NCBI GenBank assembly: GCA_024138025.1
Contig: JAMXBD010003397.1
Coordinates: forward strand, 58,371 to 122,370
Source of the DNA: Combretum micranthum
Lineage: Eukaryota > Streptophyta > Magnoliopsida > Myrtales > Combretaceae
Direction: 5' to 3'
Length of the DNA stretch: 64,000 nucleotides
Every line of letters starts with the position of its first letter. Within the stretch, counting starts at the first letter, position 1. This document shows, one piece after another, positions 48,130-60,900 of the stretch. The translations under genes and the position numbers were made by a program. The notes beneath the pieces were generated by a model. The model did not search any database and was not told where the DNA came from. It saw only the letters and a program-made list of their open reading frames with translations.

Positions 48130-49344
48130 CATATTTACCCATCGTCCTTTTTTCTCCTTCTTCATACAGACATTGTTAGAAAAAAAAAACAAAACAAAAC
48201 AAATCCTATCACAAACCCTAACCCTAATTCCTCCATTGTAGTGCTTTTAAAGCTTCAAATTAGTGTGTGATCTTGGAAAATTTCAATCAGCAGGCATGAT
48301 AGAGTCATCAATTGGAGCAAAAATCAACCAATCAGAGCAAAAATTTCAACCATTGAGCATGCAAACTCGTAGGTATTCCCTCTTTTGATTGAAGATGTTT
48401 GTGAATTAAGTTATAAGTAGAATTGATTCATCTAATTGTCTCGAATATAATCTCAATTGCCTGTATAAATGTAGTTTATTTGTATTTGGTGGTACAAGTA
48501 GAATCTATAGTTTCTATCTCAACAAAGTGAAATATGGTAGTTAGTTAAAATCGAAAAGGAAAAAAATGAAAATGATTTGTTTGTACTAGTTTCTGTAAGC
48601 TAATTTAAGGTACTTAAATTTTAATTGTTAAGTTTATTACATTCTTTCAATTAGATTTATTGACAGTAGACTAGTAGATAAGTAATTTTTATAAATTTTA
48701 TAATATGTTCCATTTAATTATATGATTAGTTTCTTAAGTTATTAACCTATTGCATTAACTCTAATAATTCCAATGGTAGGATAATGCATTGGACAGTCCT
48801 AGTAGGTTCAAAAGTTCCCACAGTGGAACTATAAGAATTCTTGTATTTTTAGTGGTTGTAAAGATATATTGGAGATAAATGCCAAGGTAAAACATTTCTT
48901 TATATAAGATACATGTTCAATATTATGGGAGCACAGTTCATAACTCATAATTACATTCCATACATTCAACCTATGTTTTTTGAGTTGGCAGAATAAATGA
49001 GGAAATGGATAAGGTCAAGTTCATATCGTATGCTCATGGCAACATTATAGAAGGGAAGAAGGTTTTGGTTATGATAGGCGATCATTCGATATGGTCAGTA
49101 TTTATAAGAACTCAACTTATGAGCAAATACCAAACACCATTTTCCTAGACTTAAGATGAATAAGTCTACTCATCAGGTTGAGCTGTATCATAGGATAGCT
49201 ATTAGATATAAGATGCTATGTTATGATATTATTCTAATGATTAATGATGATGTTGCATAAGAAATTCTAGTGTACATAGAAGGGTTAGTAACTATATATG
49301 TCCAGATATATGAAATGGTATTGCCATAGGTACCTACGAGCGCC
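48130..49344 (+). other. 5' leader and N-terminal remnant of MULE 2
   Basis: Non-coding leader DNA is followed, from about 49003, by a PB1-like N-terminal remnant (MDKVKFISYAHGNIIEGKK and then YHRIAIRYKM) with stops. This is the same type of N-terminus as in MULE 1. Confidence 0.5.
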
Positions 49345-50330
49345 ATGAGCATTGATGCAAATGTTGGCAACCAAGGGTTGGCAGATTCAAACTCCACTCC
49401 AAATCAAACAATAGTGGGCCTACATGTTCAAATGAGTAATTTTAAAATAGGTGCACCCGACTGGAGTTATGATCATGATATTGATGTGATGCAAGACTCA
49501 TCAGTAAGTGAGTCCAATGATGACTATAATGATGATAGAAATGATTCTATGCCAATTTCGTCCCAATAGGTTATTATTACTAATGTATAACCTAGGGGAA
49601 CTGACTGGCACAGTTTTATGGCTCCTATAGGTGTTGATACAGTAGGTAAATCAATGACAGTACCATTTTTCACTACTAATGTAGGCAGTGGTATGTTGCA
49701 TTTGATGATGAGCAGAAAATGAATACTAGAAATTGGAGCTTTAGCGATGAATTCAAAGTTCGAATGTGGTTCAGGACTAAAAATCATCTCATACAAGCAG
49801 CTAAAATATGACAGATATCGAACTATTATCATTTTAAGGTGATGGATTCGGATCTAAGGTCATGGGCAGTTAAGTGCACTGATACTGACAACAAAGGTTC
49901 CATGGTTACTTTAATGCAGCAAATCAAAGTAATCCATGGACATTACGATATTTTCGCAAGTTACTCCCATTTATATAGACTTTATCTTTCGAGTGGAATT
50001 GGGAGACATAGCACGTTAAGGTGGATCGTAGAGTGGGATGGCAGGCACGATCACATTGTGGACATGTCGGATATCCCCGCTGGTACATTTGGAGATTATT
50101 TTGATTGGTATCATGCTATCACTAGGAGCTGGATCAATCGTACCAAGGTCATTATACGATATATGGTAAGTTCAATTATTAGATACGGTATATATGGATG
50201 TATAATGTGTTCGTTATTTCATGATCTATATGTTTGTTATTGCTTGCATGCAGATTTCATTTACAGTTCCAAACATGTAACCAAAGAACACTCTAGTCAC
50301 TACACAAGATGTCATTCATGTAGTAGATGA
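49345..50330 (+). pseudogene. MULE DNA-binding domain fused to PMD C-terminus
   Basis: An acidic linker (49345..49569) leads to the MuDR-type DNA-binding domain, which is frameshifted near 49725 (WFRTKNHLIQAAKI) and then reads HFKVMDSDLRSWAVKCTD at about 49831..49884. The frame continues without a transposase core into RWIVEWDGRHDHIVD and FGDYFDWYHAITRSWI (about 50085..50140), the C-terminal part of a PMD. The uninterrupted frame 49839..50330 thus joins two domains that MULE 1 keeps about 11 kb apart, the DDE/SWIM part having been deleted. A donor-like GTAAGT lies near 50166. Confidence 0.7.
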
Positions 50331-51240
50331 GTTCATGAGATTTAATTTAAATGATCCAACGTCAGCACCAGTACTGACACTAGCGCTGGATGACCCAGAG
50401 CCTCAGCCTGTATAAAGATGAAAGCCACAGAGAAAGAAGCGTGGGTAGGGATAGGGTCAGAAGCGAGGGTGAGGCTGAGCTGCATATATTAGAGATTAGC
50501 CTTTTCCCTCGTATATACATGCACCTAACGAGCCTAACCCTTCACATTATCAACATGACATGTCTAGTCCATCACCATATGCTCATCTTGCGAACCCCCT
50601 GATGCCGGATGTCGCATATATAGAGGTCCACACCCCTTTACTCCACAAAAGAGACGACCATCACCACCACATGATAGGGGAATGGACTCACCTAAGTGGA
50701 TTTAAACTTTATCCCATTTCACCCATACAGTGCTAGTGGTGGATGGGGATGCCACACTCACATAGGTTGATCCATCCATGGAGTATCCCCATTAGCATGT
50801 GCATCAGCATACATCATTCACTCGTACTTTTGTCAGTGGAGACGAGGGAGGCAAGGCACCCAGTAGTAGAGATTACATTTTATCTATTCTTATGTGTTAT
50901 AGTAGAATTTTCATATACTTTTGATATAATTAAGTGAACATTAATGCAATCATTTCATATTATATTTTATGAGTTGTTTATTATGTTGACGGTAAAAGGT
51001 TTGACAATATTGTTGTGGTTAGATGAATTGAGTTTAAGATTGTGTTTGGATGGATTGGGTTTGTGAATACTATTGTGGTCAGATTATATAGTCTAGAAGT
51101 TGTTTACCAATGATAAATGGCTAATGAATGATTCATATAGCTGATTCTACATGATTTTGACAGGCTGTAATAACTAATGTATAAATGAGTGATATATGGA
51201 TGTGTTTAGGGGAAAGGGGGAGAAAATTTGTGCTAATTTT

Positions 51241-51391
51241 ATCTCTTGAAGAGACAAGGTCAGTAATGTGCCTCCATAGTGAGACCTCGTCTCTGAAAGA
51301 GATAAGGTTAGTAATTTATACTGACCTCGTCTCTTCAAGAGATAAGGTACCTCTGAATTACGAGAGCCTCATCTTTTGAAGAGACGAGGTC
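51241..51391. repeat. Four subterminal palindromic units of MULE 2
   Basis: The unit GACCTCGTCTCTTCAAGAGA, or its complement, occurs four times with variations at about 51241..51263, 51281..51308, 51321..51348 and 51366..51391, in alternating orientation. Weaker relatives lie at about 47625..47650 and 48055..48110 near the left end. Confidence 0.8.
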
Positions 51392-51487
51392 AAATTGCTT
51401 AAAACTATGATTATTTTCATCCTAGTGGTAATTTTGTAATATTTTTTATAAAACTTAAATATTATTTTCCTTTTCCCTAAAAATTAA

Positions 51488-53030
51488 CACCATGTGTGTA
51501 TATATATATTTTTTTATTGAGGCACGTTTTCTTTCTATCTTCTAACACGATTTGAAATTATTAAAAAAAAACGACACAATTTAGACTTTTCATTTTAAAA
51601 TTTTGCCTAAAATTGATTTTAAAATGTAATTTTTTTATTATTTTGAATTAGAATAATATGCGATTTCAAGTATCACATTTTTTTAATTATTTATATATTT
51701 TTTATTTTTAAGAATCTTTTCAAAAAATATTTCCATTTCCCATTAACCATACTTGAATTTTCATAAATTTTCATTTTACATATTCATGTTGTTTCCTTTT
51801 TACTTTTTTTTTTTTTTTTTGTATTTTCTCCAATTGTTTTTGCATAGTACAGCACTATAGGTTAGGCAAAAGAAAAATTGAACTTCCAAAATTCCAATGT
51901 GCTTTATTAGTGTTTTATTAGTAGTTTTTTCCCATTTCATCAATAAATAAAGGCAAATGTGCCAAGTGAAACACCCCCAAATTATAATAAAATTTGAGAA
52001 ATTTTATACTTTCGTCATTAATTTTGATTGAATTGGTTCTATCACTATCCAACAGCTCACACAATATCCAACCATGATCGAATCATTAAAATAGTTAATA
52101 TTCCAGTTACTATATTTATTTTAACAATTGAATGTTTATTGAACAATTCCACTTATATGACTGTAGAAGCTTCCTAAAAGCATAATTCAACATCAGCAAG
52201 TGTTCTTTTTTTGGCCATATAGGACGAGAAGGATGACAAGTGTACTTAATGTGGCTCCTTAACAAGGAATAAAACGCATTACTAGTACATAATTATATTC
52301 TAAAATAAAAAATTATATTAGATCAATAATATACAAATGTTAGTAGCACCATTAAAAATAACGTGATAAAACATATATTTAAAGTTGAATAGATCATAAA
52401 AATAATTAAAATAACATTAATAGGTATCATATATAACAATTGATTGTATGAATTTCGGCTTGTATCATAATGTAATGAAAGTTTCATACTTAATGGTCAT
52501 TTTATAACTACTAACAATATATGATAGAGTATTAGTATACTCTCTAAGGGGGCTTCTACGGTCTCGTCGACGGGACAGTTTCACCATTAATCTAACCGTT
52601 AAAATAAATATAGGAAATGGAATATTAATTATTTTAGTGATTCGATTACGGTTAGGTATGGTGTGAGGCATTGGATGGTGACTGGACCGATCCTATCAAA
52701 ATTAATGGCAACTTCATAGAATTTTCTTACTCTTTAATATATAAAATAGGAACATACGTAAAATTTATAGGATAAATGTTAAATTAAGTGCCTAAATTTT
52801 TTTTTATTAAAATCTAATTTAGTACCTACTTTGAAATCATAATTAAATTTTTTGTATCTATATTTACTACCTCCTTATAATTATTTGTTTTCTCACAGAC
52901 GTAAAGAAAAAAAGAGGACCATGATTGAACTTTCATGATTCCCAGCCGTTGTTTAATACTAATACGCTATCTTTTCTATGTCCCAAAATGGAACAACTAA
53001 TTTCGGTGAGATAGTAAAAGTATCAATGAA
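51488..53030. other. AT-rich intergenic DNA
   Basis: I see no gene. It contains T-runs near 51807 and 51690..51720 and several low-complexity stretches. Confidence 0.6.
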
Positions 53031-53079
53031 AATTTTTATTAGAATTATTATAAAACTAATTGGTTCTATCCAACTTCGA

Positions 53080-54720
53080 TTAGCAATTGCCAACATTAGG
53101 CAAGTGCACCTACTGAAGTGGCATAGAAAGAACTAGGTCGTATTCCAAGGGATCGGTGTCATCTACTATACTCATATTTCATCAATTATCTAGCCAAAGA
53201 AAAACTTAGAAAAGCATAATGAAAACAGAAGATATGCTAATGTTAAAGATATTCACAAATGTTCTTAGGGCAAAATTAGGGATCAGTTTGCAACAACGTA
53301 AGACGACAACCCAAGATTTTGTTCACCAACTCCTTATCATGTGATTTCTTAACAAAACTTAGAGAGAGATGTATGCTAGAGAATTTGCATTGTTAGATTC
53401 ATTTTGGTAGACTAAAGCGTCTCTCAAGATCAGTAGTTCTAGATCTATATGCTAAATTCGCATAAAGCTTAAGAATTCTTTGTTTTTAGAACCAACTCAA
53501 TGAATTTCAAAACAAGTGACAGAAAGTTTCACCATCCCTTCACAAGGTAATTTAAGATCAACTCTATTAGTAGCCACAGATTTATTCAAAAGAATAACCT
53601 CTCATCCTATTCAACTGAAATCAAACATGGATCTAATAGGTGCACCATGTAATTAGACCCACAAAAATAAAATCAAGCTACTAATTATAAATACCAATCA
53701 ATGTTTAATTGAAAACACATTTAAAATCATATGAATTAGGATTCGGATTCACAAGCCCTAAGTTATAAAAGATTATTTCTCCGTGGATTAAAAAATGAAG
53801 CACGGAATTTGAAGAAGTAATGTGAGATTATTGAAGAATATTATAATTTAAAACAAAGTCTTACAGAAATTACAAATAATGGGTTAAAATGATTTTACCA
53901 AGAAAACTTCAAGACTTCTAAAGTAAGAAAAAATGGGTTCTTTTACCCTAGAATTCACTTTCTCTATTCTATGTTAGGAAAATTTGTTACATATGCTACT
54001 TATATTATACAGAGCTTCTGCATGGTTATTCATAAGCTAGGGGCACATAAAAGAATGTCGCTTTTATTGCGATGTGGCATATTCTTTTATAACGGAATGA
54101 GCTTTTTCTTTTCACTCATTCGCGTCTGCTTACCAGCTGAAACAACTAATTGATGCATAGTGGGTCGAGTGCTTAAATATTACATGAAGGTTTGGGCTCG
54201 ACTTTGAGCTATTAAACCATTATAGTTTCTATCCATCTTTCCATCGAGGGGTAAATTGAGGACATTTATGGCTCGAAACTTGAGGCGAAACTTTAGCCAA
54301 ACAAAGGTTTGGTTTTCATTCAATAATTATCACGAGTCAAATTTAGGACTCAATGTTGAGGTGCAACAGAAACAGTTTCCAAGATTAGGCTTGATCACCT
54401 CAGAACACATGTCAAGGGTCACACCGAGGGCTCAATGTGGGGTACTATAGATCAATTTTAGCTTGTTTTGCGTTAATATTTTGGCCTCAACCAGTGCTTT
54501 TCCAGGGCTCGATAGTTCTGTTTCTTGACTTTTTATACTGTTTTACTCCAAATCTTATTCTAAACATTTTAATTCTTTTTCTTTTGATTTAAAGAGTTGA
54601 AAAAACAATAATTAAACATTAAAAGCACTAGATTCATAGAAATTTGATAAAAATACGCATCAAATTAAGCCCAAATTTCTATGGCTTATCAATACTGCTA
54701 GTATTGTTTGTTTTCTCACA
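53080..54720. mobile_element. Possible non-coding LARD-type retroelement fragment
   Basis: GGCAAGTGCACCTACTGAAG, then CGTATTCCAAGGGATCG, near 53098..53160 resembles text commonly found in non-autonomous long-terminal-repeat derivatives in plant genomes, but no coding frame and no paired LTRs are seen. The rest up to 54720 is non-coding. Recognition rests on pattern memory alone. Confidence 0.3.
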
Positions 54721-55560
54721 AGAACAACTCATTCAAAGTTTAATGAACATGATATTATCGAAACAAAACCCTTAAAACACCCACTTTCAAAACTAGGTAA
54801 AAATCAAAATTTTCTAACATATTGATAAAGTAAGCATGTTTCCTCAATCCAATCTTTTTTTTTCATGTATATAATTGTTTAATCATGTTTTAGAGCATGG
54901 TTGTCAAAATCGAGAGTCAAGTATATGATTATATGAATTTATGATTTTATATGTTTTTTCTTAATCAAAATGAATAAAAAACTATTAAGGTATAGACTTT
55001 GGGTAAAATTTTGAATTTAGATATACGATTCTATATGTTTTATGATTTTACTGGTTTTGCACGATTTTTTATGATTTTATTGATTCTATACACTTGAGTG
55101 AATAGTAAAATCACGGTTTTGAAAACTATGTTTTCAGGTATTAGATTTAGGTAGTTTTGATGATTCAATTTTACTACTGCTAAATGTATGTTTAGAAGTT
55201 GTTTTGACCATTAGCATTAGTTGAGTTGAGTTGATAATAACTCTGATTTGTTGGAATATTAAGGATTAACTTTAGAAATTTTTGAAAAACCCTATCATAA
55301 CTGTTAAGTTTTCACAAACATGTAAAATGAACTTAAGTTGTTTAAGGTTGTTTAAGAACTGATTCTTTGCAATATAACGATGATATGAACTAGAAGAACT
55401 GGAAAACAAATAGGTATGCTTTAAATTCATGTTCAATAGACATGAATGAATTAAATTGAGTTTAACTTGAAAATTAGGACAATGTATGATTCTATTTGAA
55501 TTCTATATCTAAGCAATTTTTTTTTTTTTTTTGTAGATATGACACTAAAATGACCATCGT
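54721..55560. other. AT-rich intergenic DNA
   Basis: There is a small group of short repeats built on TATGATTTTA and TTTTATGATT at about 54920..55090. Nothing coding is seen. Confidence 0.5.
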
Positions 55561-55574
55561 AAACACAACCCTAA

Positions 55575-55837
55575 AAATATACTAAAGAGGCTAGAGTTGA
55601 ATCAAGGCCTTCTTCTTCTCGCATAAGTACTAAACTAACCCCTCCTGTAGGCATGACTGGTGAACACAAAGATAGATTTAATAAACATGTAGAGAAGAAA
55701 GTGGTTGCTCCCAATTGAGTAGTTAACTAGAAGGTATTGGAGAAGTATGGTCTTAAGCCTGCTTTTGAAAGATATATTGAAGATAAGACTTAGGGGAGAG
55801 TGTTTGATGTTTAGGAGGATGTTTTTAAAAGGTTGAC
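55575..55837 (+). pseudogene. Athila-like ORF1 remnant, part before the solo LTR
   Basis: With frameshifts and stops, the plus strand reads short segments such as VEKKVVAPN, VLEKYGLKPAFERYIEDKT and KRL up to the TTGAC duplication. The pattern fits the N-terminal part of the ORF1/Gag-like protein of Athila-type Ty3/gypsy elements. It continues at 61869. Confidence 0.55.
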
Positions 55838-57629
55838 TATCATGCCCCAAATGGTACCTTAGATGCGACAATCCGCCACACTCGATATCTAAACTCAAGT
55901 ATGACAACCTTAGTCATTCCATGAGTTTAAACACCAGGTGTAAGGCTCACGTTCAATATATAGGGAACCATACTTTGAATCGAAATAGCTTAAGGAGACA
56001 TACATAGCAATAAGAATGTAAATCATAACAGTTATAACAAGAATAATCTATTACATGATTTAAGGAGCAGACCCCTGTCAAAATATTAAGAGTCTTTAGG
56101 TCCACAAAAGTTTCTTACATCAACTATTATATATATAGATCTAGGAGGTTCGACTAGAAGTCTATACCTACATATAGGTCCCGACTTCTTCAAAAAGCTC
56201 CTTAAGGTCCAAAAGCTGTACCTGAGGAAAGTGGCTTCTCGGAGATAGCCATAAATATCCATACTGCAATAGGAAACTATAGGGGTATAAGCTTACGGGC
56301 TTAGTGAGTTTCACTTCTAAAATTAAATACGCAACAAACAATATTTGTATCAGGCAAGTTATATTAACAACCATATGAAATGCACAAGCACGTGAGCATA
56401 TAATACATAAGACTTTCCAGAAATCTTATGTTGAATGGATTTACGCCCTGCATTCGGGGTTAGGTATTTCAGGCCATACGACCATAAATTTCAATTTTTC
56501 TCATTTATATTATGGTTGATACAGGTGCCCACCCACATACATTTTCAATTCCGGCCATTATGTCAACATTTAAGTTTACAGGCCCTTCGTTGCCCAGCTA
56601 TTATGCCTTCTTCCCATAAGGGTATAGTAACCTATGCAATGTGACTCACATATGGTATGTATGGCAATTTGATTATAAGATCATAACATATTAATTAACA
56701 ATTTATGGGCAATCATAGATATTGTAGATACTTCAATTCTATACTAAATCATACAAATATTTACAACAAGCTCATTTCGATATTCTTATCACTGATTCAC
56801 CCAGGTAGAACCCACATACACACAGTAAAATTTTTATCTTGCCTTAATTCTAATGCTACTAAGTTACAAGCACAAGCACAATCATAAACATATAATTTAA
56901 AGATAGTGAACTCACTTTATCATGACGCGAAAATCCACTGAATCGTAATAGTCCTTAGAAAGGTCTAGTCCATCTCCCAAGTATCATAATCAAAAGAAAT
57001 AACTTTAATGAGTATTTCTATAAATTTTGAATGCACTTATAAATTCTATTATACAAGTTCGTCAAAATTCGTCTAAGAGGAAATTCTAACTTAAAACGGT
57101 TATAACTTGGTCATTTTAACTCAGAATATTACATATTATATACCAATTTCTACCTATTCGAAGAGAGCTATCTATTTCTAGAGTTATTTCCAACAATCAA
57201 GGTCGTTTGGTCCATGAAAAGTAAGGTACAGAATACGATACGAATTTCCCATTCCATAATTCAATTCCTAATTCAAACCAAGCATCATACTAAAGTTTTG
57301 ATAGATACTTACCTATCATTATATCTTGTAAGACTCTATTATATACATATATAACTCAATATCATGCATGATTCATGGGTGTTAGTAAAGCTATTTCCTT
57401 ATGTACTTAGATAATGCTTGATAGGATGTATAAGACACTATTTTCCTAACTTTGTTTCTACCAAGTGCATTATGAGTGTAATATACGGAAATAAAGATGA
57501 AAATATAATGAATTATGAATCATGAGATGATATAAGATGAGGTTAAGGTCAAAGCAAGTAAGATGTAAAGGTTTAAGTTTGATTGGAGAATGAATATTAA
57601 AGTTTAGATTTCTGCAATTTTTTACAGAT

Positions 57630-57930
57630 GCTACGCCGCCTCCTGAAGAATCTATACCGCCTGCGTAGAGACGGCGTAGGAAGAGAACAGTAGCATTTTT
57701 CTTAACGCTGGGTGAAACGTCGCCGATGTACACTAGGGTTTCTCTTAACGCCGACTAGCAACGCTGCCGGCGTAAGGCATGGATTTGCCGGCGTATGTGG
57801 TGGGATCGAATTTCTGGAAATTCAAAGCCTCGATGAATATCGCCAGTGCTCGTGTAAATTTTGTCAGCGTAAGATGTACGCCGGCAAGATTTAAACGTAC
57901 GCCACCGGCGTAGGACCAACGTATGACCAA
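57630..57930. repeat. Cluster of GCCGGCGTA / TACGCCGGC half-sites in the LTR U3
   Basis: At least ten copies or near-copies of CGGCGTA or TACGCCG in both orientations lie just upstream of the TATA box, for example near 57632, 57667, 57770, 57786, 57868 and 57893..57912. Several pair up as GCCGGCGTA palindromes. CpG density is far above the surroundings. Confidence 0.8.
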
Positions 57931-57934
57931 ATTC

Positions 57935-57942
57935 TATATATA
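57935..57942 (+). promoter_or_regulatory. TATA box of the nested solo LTR
   Basis: TATATATA lies just downstream of the half-site cluster and is followed by a short leader. It gives this LTR its plus orientation. Confidence 0.55.
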
Positions 57943-60900
57943 CAAGACGCGAAAAACGTTTTTCAACAGAACTTTTTATTCTTTTTCTTTTTGTGGCAAA
58001 AAGGGTTTTCGAGTGTTCTTGAGGATCTAGGCTTGGAGAATCATCCGAAGTGTGTTTTTGATCCAAAGTAAGTGATTTTAACCTTCTCTCATGGATTAAA
58101 TACGAATTTGTATGAGTTTGCTTATGGTTTTATTGTGTTCTTGAAGAAAAAACGTAGGAAAGATTTAGATTTCAGATTTAATTTGTCAAAGTTGGATAAG
58201 GAGTGAGTTTTATGATTAAAACAAGTAAGTATATTGTTCTCATACAAGGTTCATACGAATTTCATGCAATTTCTAAGGATTTTGTGATTGTTTGCATGAA
58301 GGAAAACCCTAGATTTTGGTGGAATCCAAATTTATGGATGTGAGTCGAGTTTTAGTGATCCAAATAAGTAAGTTTCATCTTTTCATTGATAAATTTAATC
58401 AATGTAAGATTAGATGATCTTTATATGTTCTTGTTGTCATGTAATATTAGGGTTTTAAAGGATTATTGAGTTCTATAGATTGTTGTGGAAGATTGAACGG
58501 GTTAGATGGTGCAACTTGGTGATTTTCTTTGTCAGGTTAGGATTTCGGGAGTTATAGTACATTAGGATTTGTTTATATAGTGTTCTTATTTGTTGTATAT
58601 ATGTATGTTGTTGACAGGAATTTGGAGATTTGGTTTTTTTGTTATATTGTTAATATTGATTGAAGTATTGTGGAGATTCGGGAGATTTGGTTGTGGTTGA
58701 GTGTTATCAATAAAGGATTTTTAGGAGATTCATATTATAATTTCCTGAAACTGAGAAAGGTGCGACCAATCCTTACTTGTTGTTTTTACTTGTAAGTTAG
58801 TATTGCTTGATTTGTTGTAGGAACAGAATTTCATAATAAATCTAATTATAATCGGTTTAATAATTGTCTATTTGGTTGTGTTTGGCTTTAACCAGTAAAG
58901 ACCTGGTAGACAGTGATACTAGTGAGGTACCCTAATGATCTTGGTGTGAGGTTGTCCCCAGTGGACTCATGCCTTGATATGATTCCGGTAGAATTAGGTG
59001 TTTCGGATTCGGGATGTTTGGAGAGTACCCACTCATCCATATATGTATATGATTATTATTTTCAAAGAGTTGTTTGTTTTTTAATGGGGGTTTGAGTAAC
59101 TCCGAGTTCAGGATTAGAGTATACCAAATACTAAACTGTGTTGTTTTGTTGGCTTAAGAAAGATAATAATATGACTGTTTGCATTAGTTTAAGTTGCATG
59201 AATTATCTGTCTGTTGTATGTGCATATGCATTTGTTTTTGGATTGGAGTTATTGTACTAGGCTTCGCAGCTCACTTTTTAAAATTTCAGGTACAGGTGGA
59301 GAAGATATAGTATATAATCTTTCCGGATATGAGTTATTCTTTGATAGTGGGGATGGCGATGGTGGACCCGACTACCAAGCAGAGATCTAGCCTTCGAACA
59401 TCAGGATTTCCAAAGAAAAGATATGTTTAGATCATTTAAAGTTGTAGTTGGATGTTTATGTTGGTTTAAAATGAAAAGATTTTAATGTAAACAGTTTTTA
59501 ATTTCTATTGAATTTGTTGGTTATAATGTCAACTTGGATTTTATGCTGGAACCAGGAGTTTATTGTTTTTAGGTTTTGTATGCTATGAGATACCATATGT
59601 GTGTTTACAGGTGATAATTGTACAATTGTAGATATTAGAGCCTTTACGTGTCTTATATAAGAGAGGATACGTGGCGGGTTGTAATCCCTTCAGGTTAGGG
59701 CGTTACAATGTGTACCTGCAAAATCGATAAGTTATTATCAAGAATGTCACGAAATGAACTATTTGTATGTATATTCTTAATGATATGATATCAAAAATTC
59801 TTTTAGAAAACTTTTGCTTTGCAAAAGTTTTGAAATTTCAAAATTTAAGAAAACTAGTTTTATTTCTTACAAAATCACACTTATTCTTACCAAAAATTTT
59901 CCTTAATGACCTATATGTCTATCACCTTCTTTACTTTAATGGAATTCTTTGTTTTAGAGTTGGAAAATAGGTGTTTACATAGGGGGTTTACCTAGATACT
60001 AATTTTACAAGATTTTTAAGAAATGAAAACATTGTTTAATCTATCTTTGGAAAACTTTCCTTGTTTTAGGAATATACTTTAATAAACTTCACTTATCCTT
60101 GTCAAAACTAGGTCTTTATTACATGTATTCCCTAGGACTTCCATTTTTCCATAAAAATCATCGTTTTGGCATTTGGAAATAGGTGTTTAAATAGTGGCCA
60201 TTTTCAAATCCGAATTTTGAATGTTTCATTTGAGATTGTTTCCTTTGTAAAACTCATTTAATCTTTCAAAAACTATTCCCTGATCAAACCTACTCCTTAA
60301 GGCTTCCATTTCTTTAATAAAAATCTTGTTTTGGGGTTGAAAAATAGGTGTTCAGACTTCAAGCTTCCCTTATTACGAATTTAAAACTTGTTATTGAGAT
60401 TGACACATAACTTTTGTAAAATTTTCCTTATTTTGGAAATATTCCTTAGTAGATCGAAGCTTTTCTCATCAAGATCACCCATTTATGATATCTATTCCCT
60501 AAGCCCTTTATTTTTAATGTAAAATACACATTTTGAAGTTGAAAAATAGCTTTTCTAAATATGGCTCTTTTTAGATCCACATTTCAAAAATCCATTTTTG
60601 TTGAAATTAAAATAGATCTTAAGCTTTCTAACATTTTCCTACTATTATCATGCTATTACAAGTTATGTGTGTGCATAAAACAAAAACCTAAGGCATTTGT
60701 GAACTCAAAACCACTGAATCTAGTTTACTATACTAGTCATAAATGCATGAATACTATGTTCATTATGTGGATATGACTATATGATGAATACATGCACAAA
60801 ACATTAATAATACAACATAGCTTAACAATAAAATAAAGTAATAACAAAATAATCTTAAATAACAAGATCTACTACATTGTGATGGCAAGGATCCCATGTT

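Larger units (their letters stand above)
47484..51487 (+). mobile_element. MULE 2 with long terminal inverted repeats, internally deleted
   Basis: The left end (47484..47610) and the reverse complement of the right end (51362..51487) align over about 120 bp with gaps. Shared runs are TTAGGGAA, ATATTTAAGTTTT, AATAATC and AGTTTTA-GCAA. Subterminal TCTCTTCAAAAGA-type palindromes lie inside both. The interior codes for a MULE DNA-binding segment joined to a PMD end, with no transposase core. I could not confirm the expected 9-bp duplication. Confidence 0.75.
57477..59707 (+). mobile_element. Solo LTR of a different family, nested in the solo LTR at 55838
   Basis: The unit starts TGTAATATACGG and ends GGGCGTTACA, with TGTAA/TTACA inverted tips. 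It is flanked by ATGAG (57472..57476) and ATGTG (59708..59712), a one-mismatch duplication. Length is 2231 bp. A TATA box lies at 57935..57942. It is unlike the surrounding LTR in base composition, with a GC-rich block at 57630..57930. No second copy of this family is in the window. No coding interior is present. Confidence 0.78.

Noticed and set aside
51241..51391. CRISPR-like array
   Set aside because: The repeats alternate in orientation, vary in sequence and spacing, and lie inside a plant MULE terminus.
53971..54450. Plus-strand ORFs of 60-64 codons
   Set aside because: They have no recognisable domain and lie within non-coding repeat-like DNA.
57712..58066. Overlapping ORFs on both strands with repeated YAG/AGG-type residues
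   Set aside because: They are translations of the GCCGGCGTA motif array and its flank in an LTR promoter, not a protein gene.
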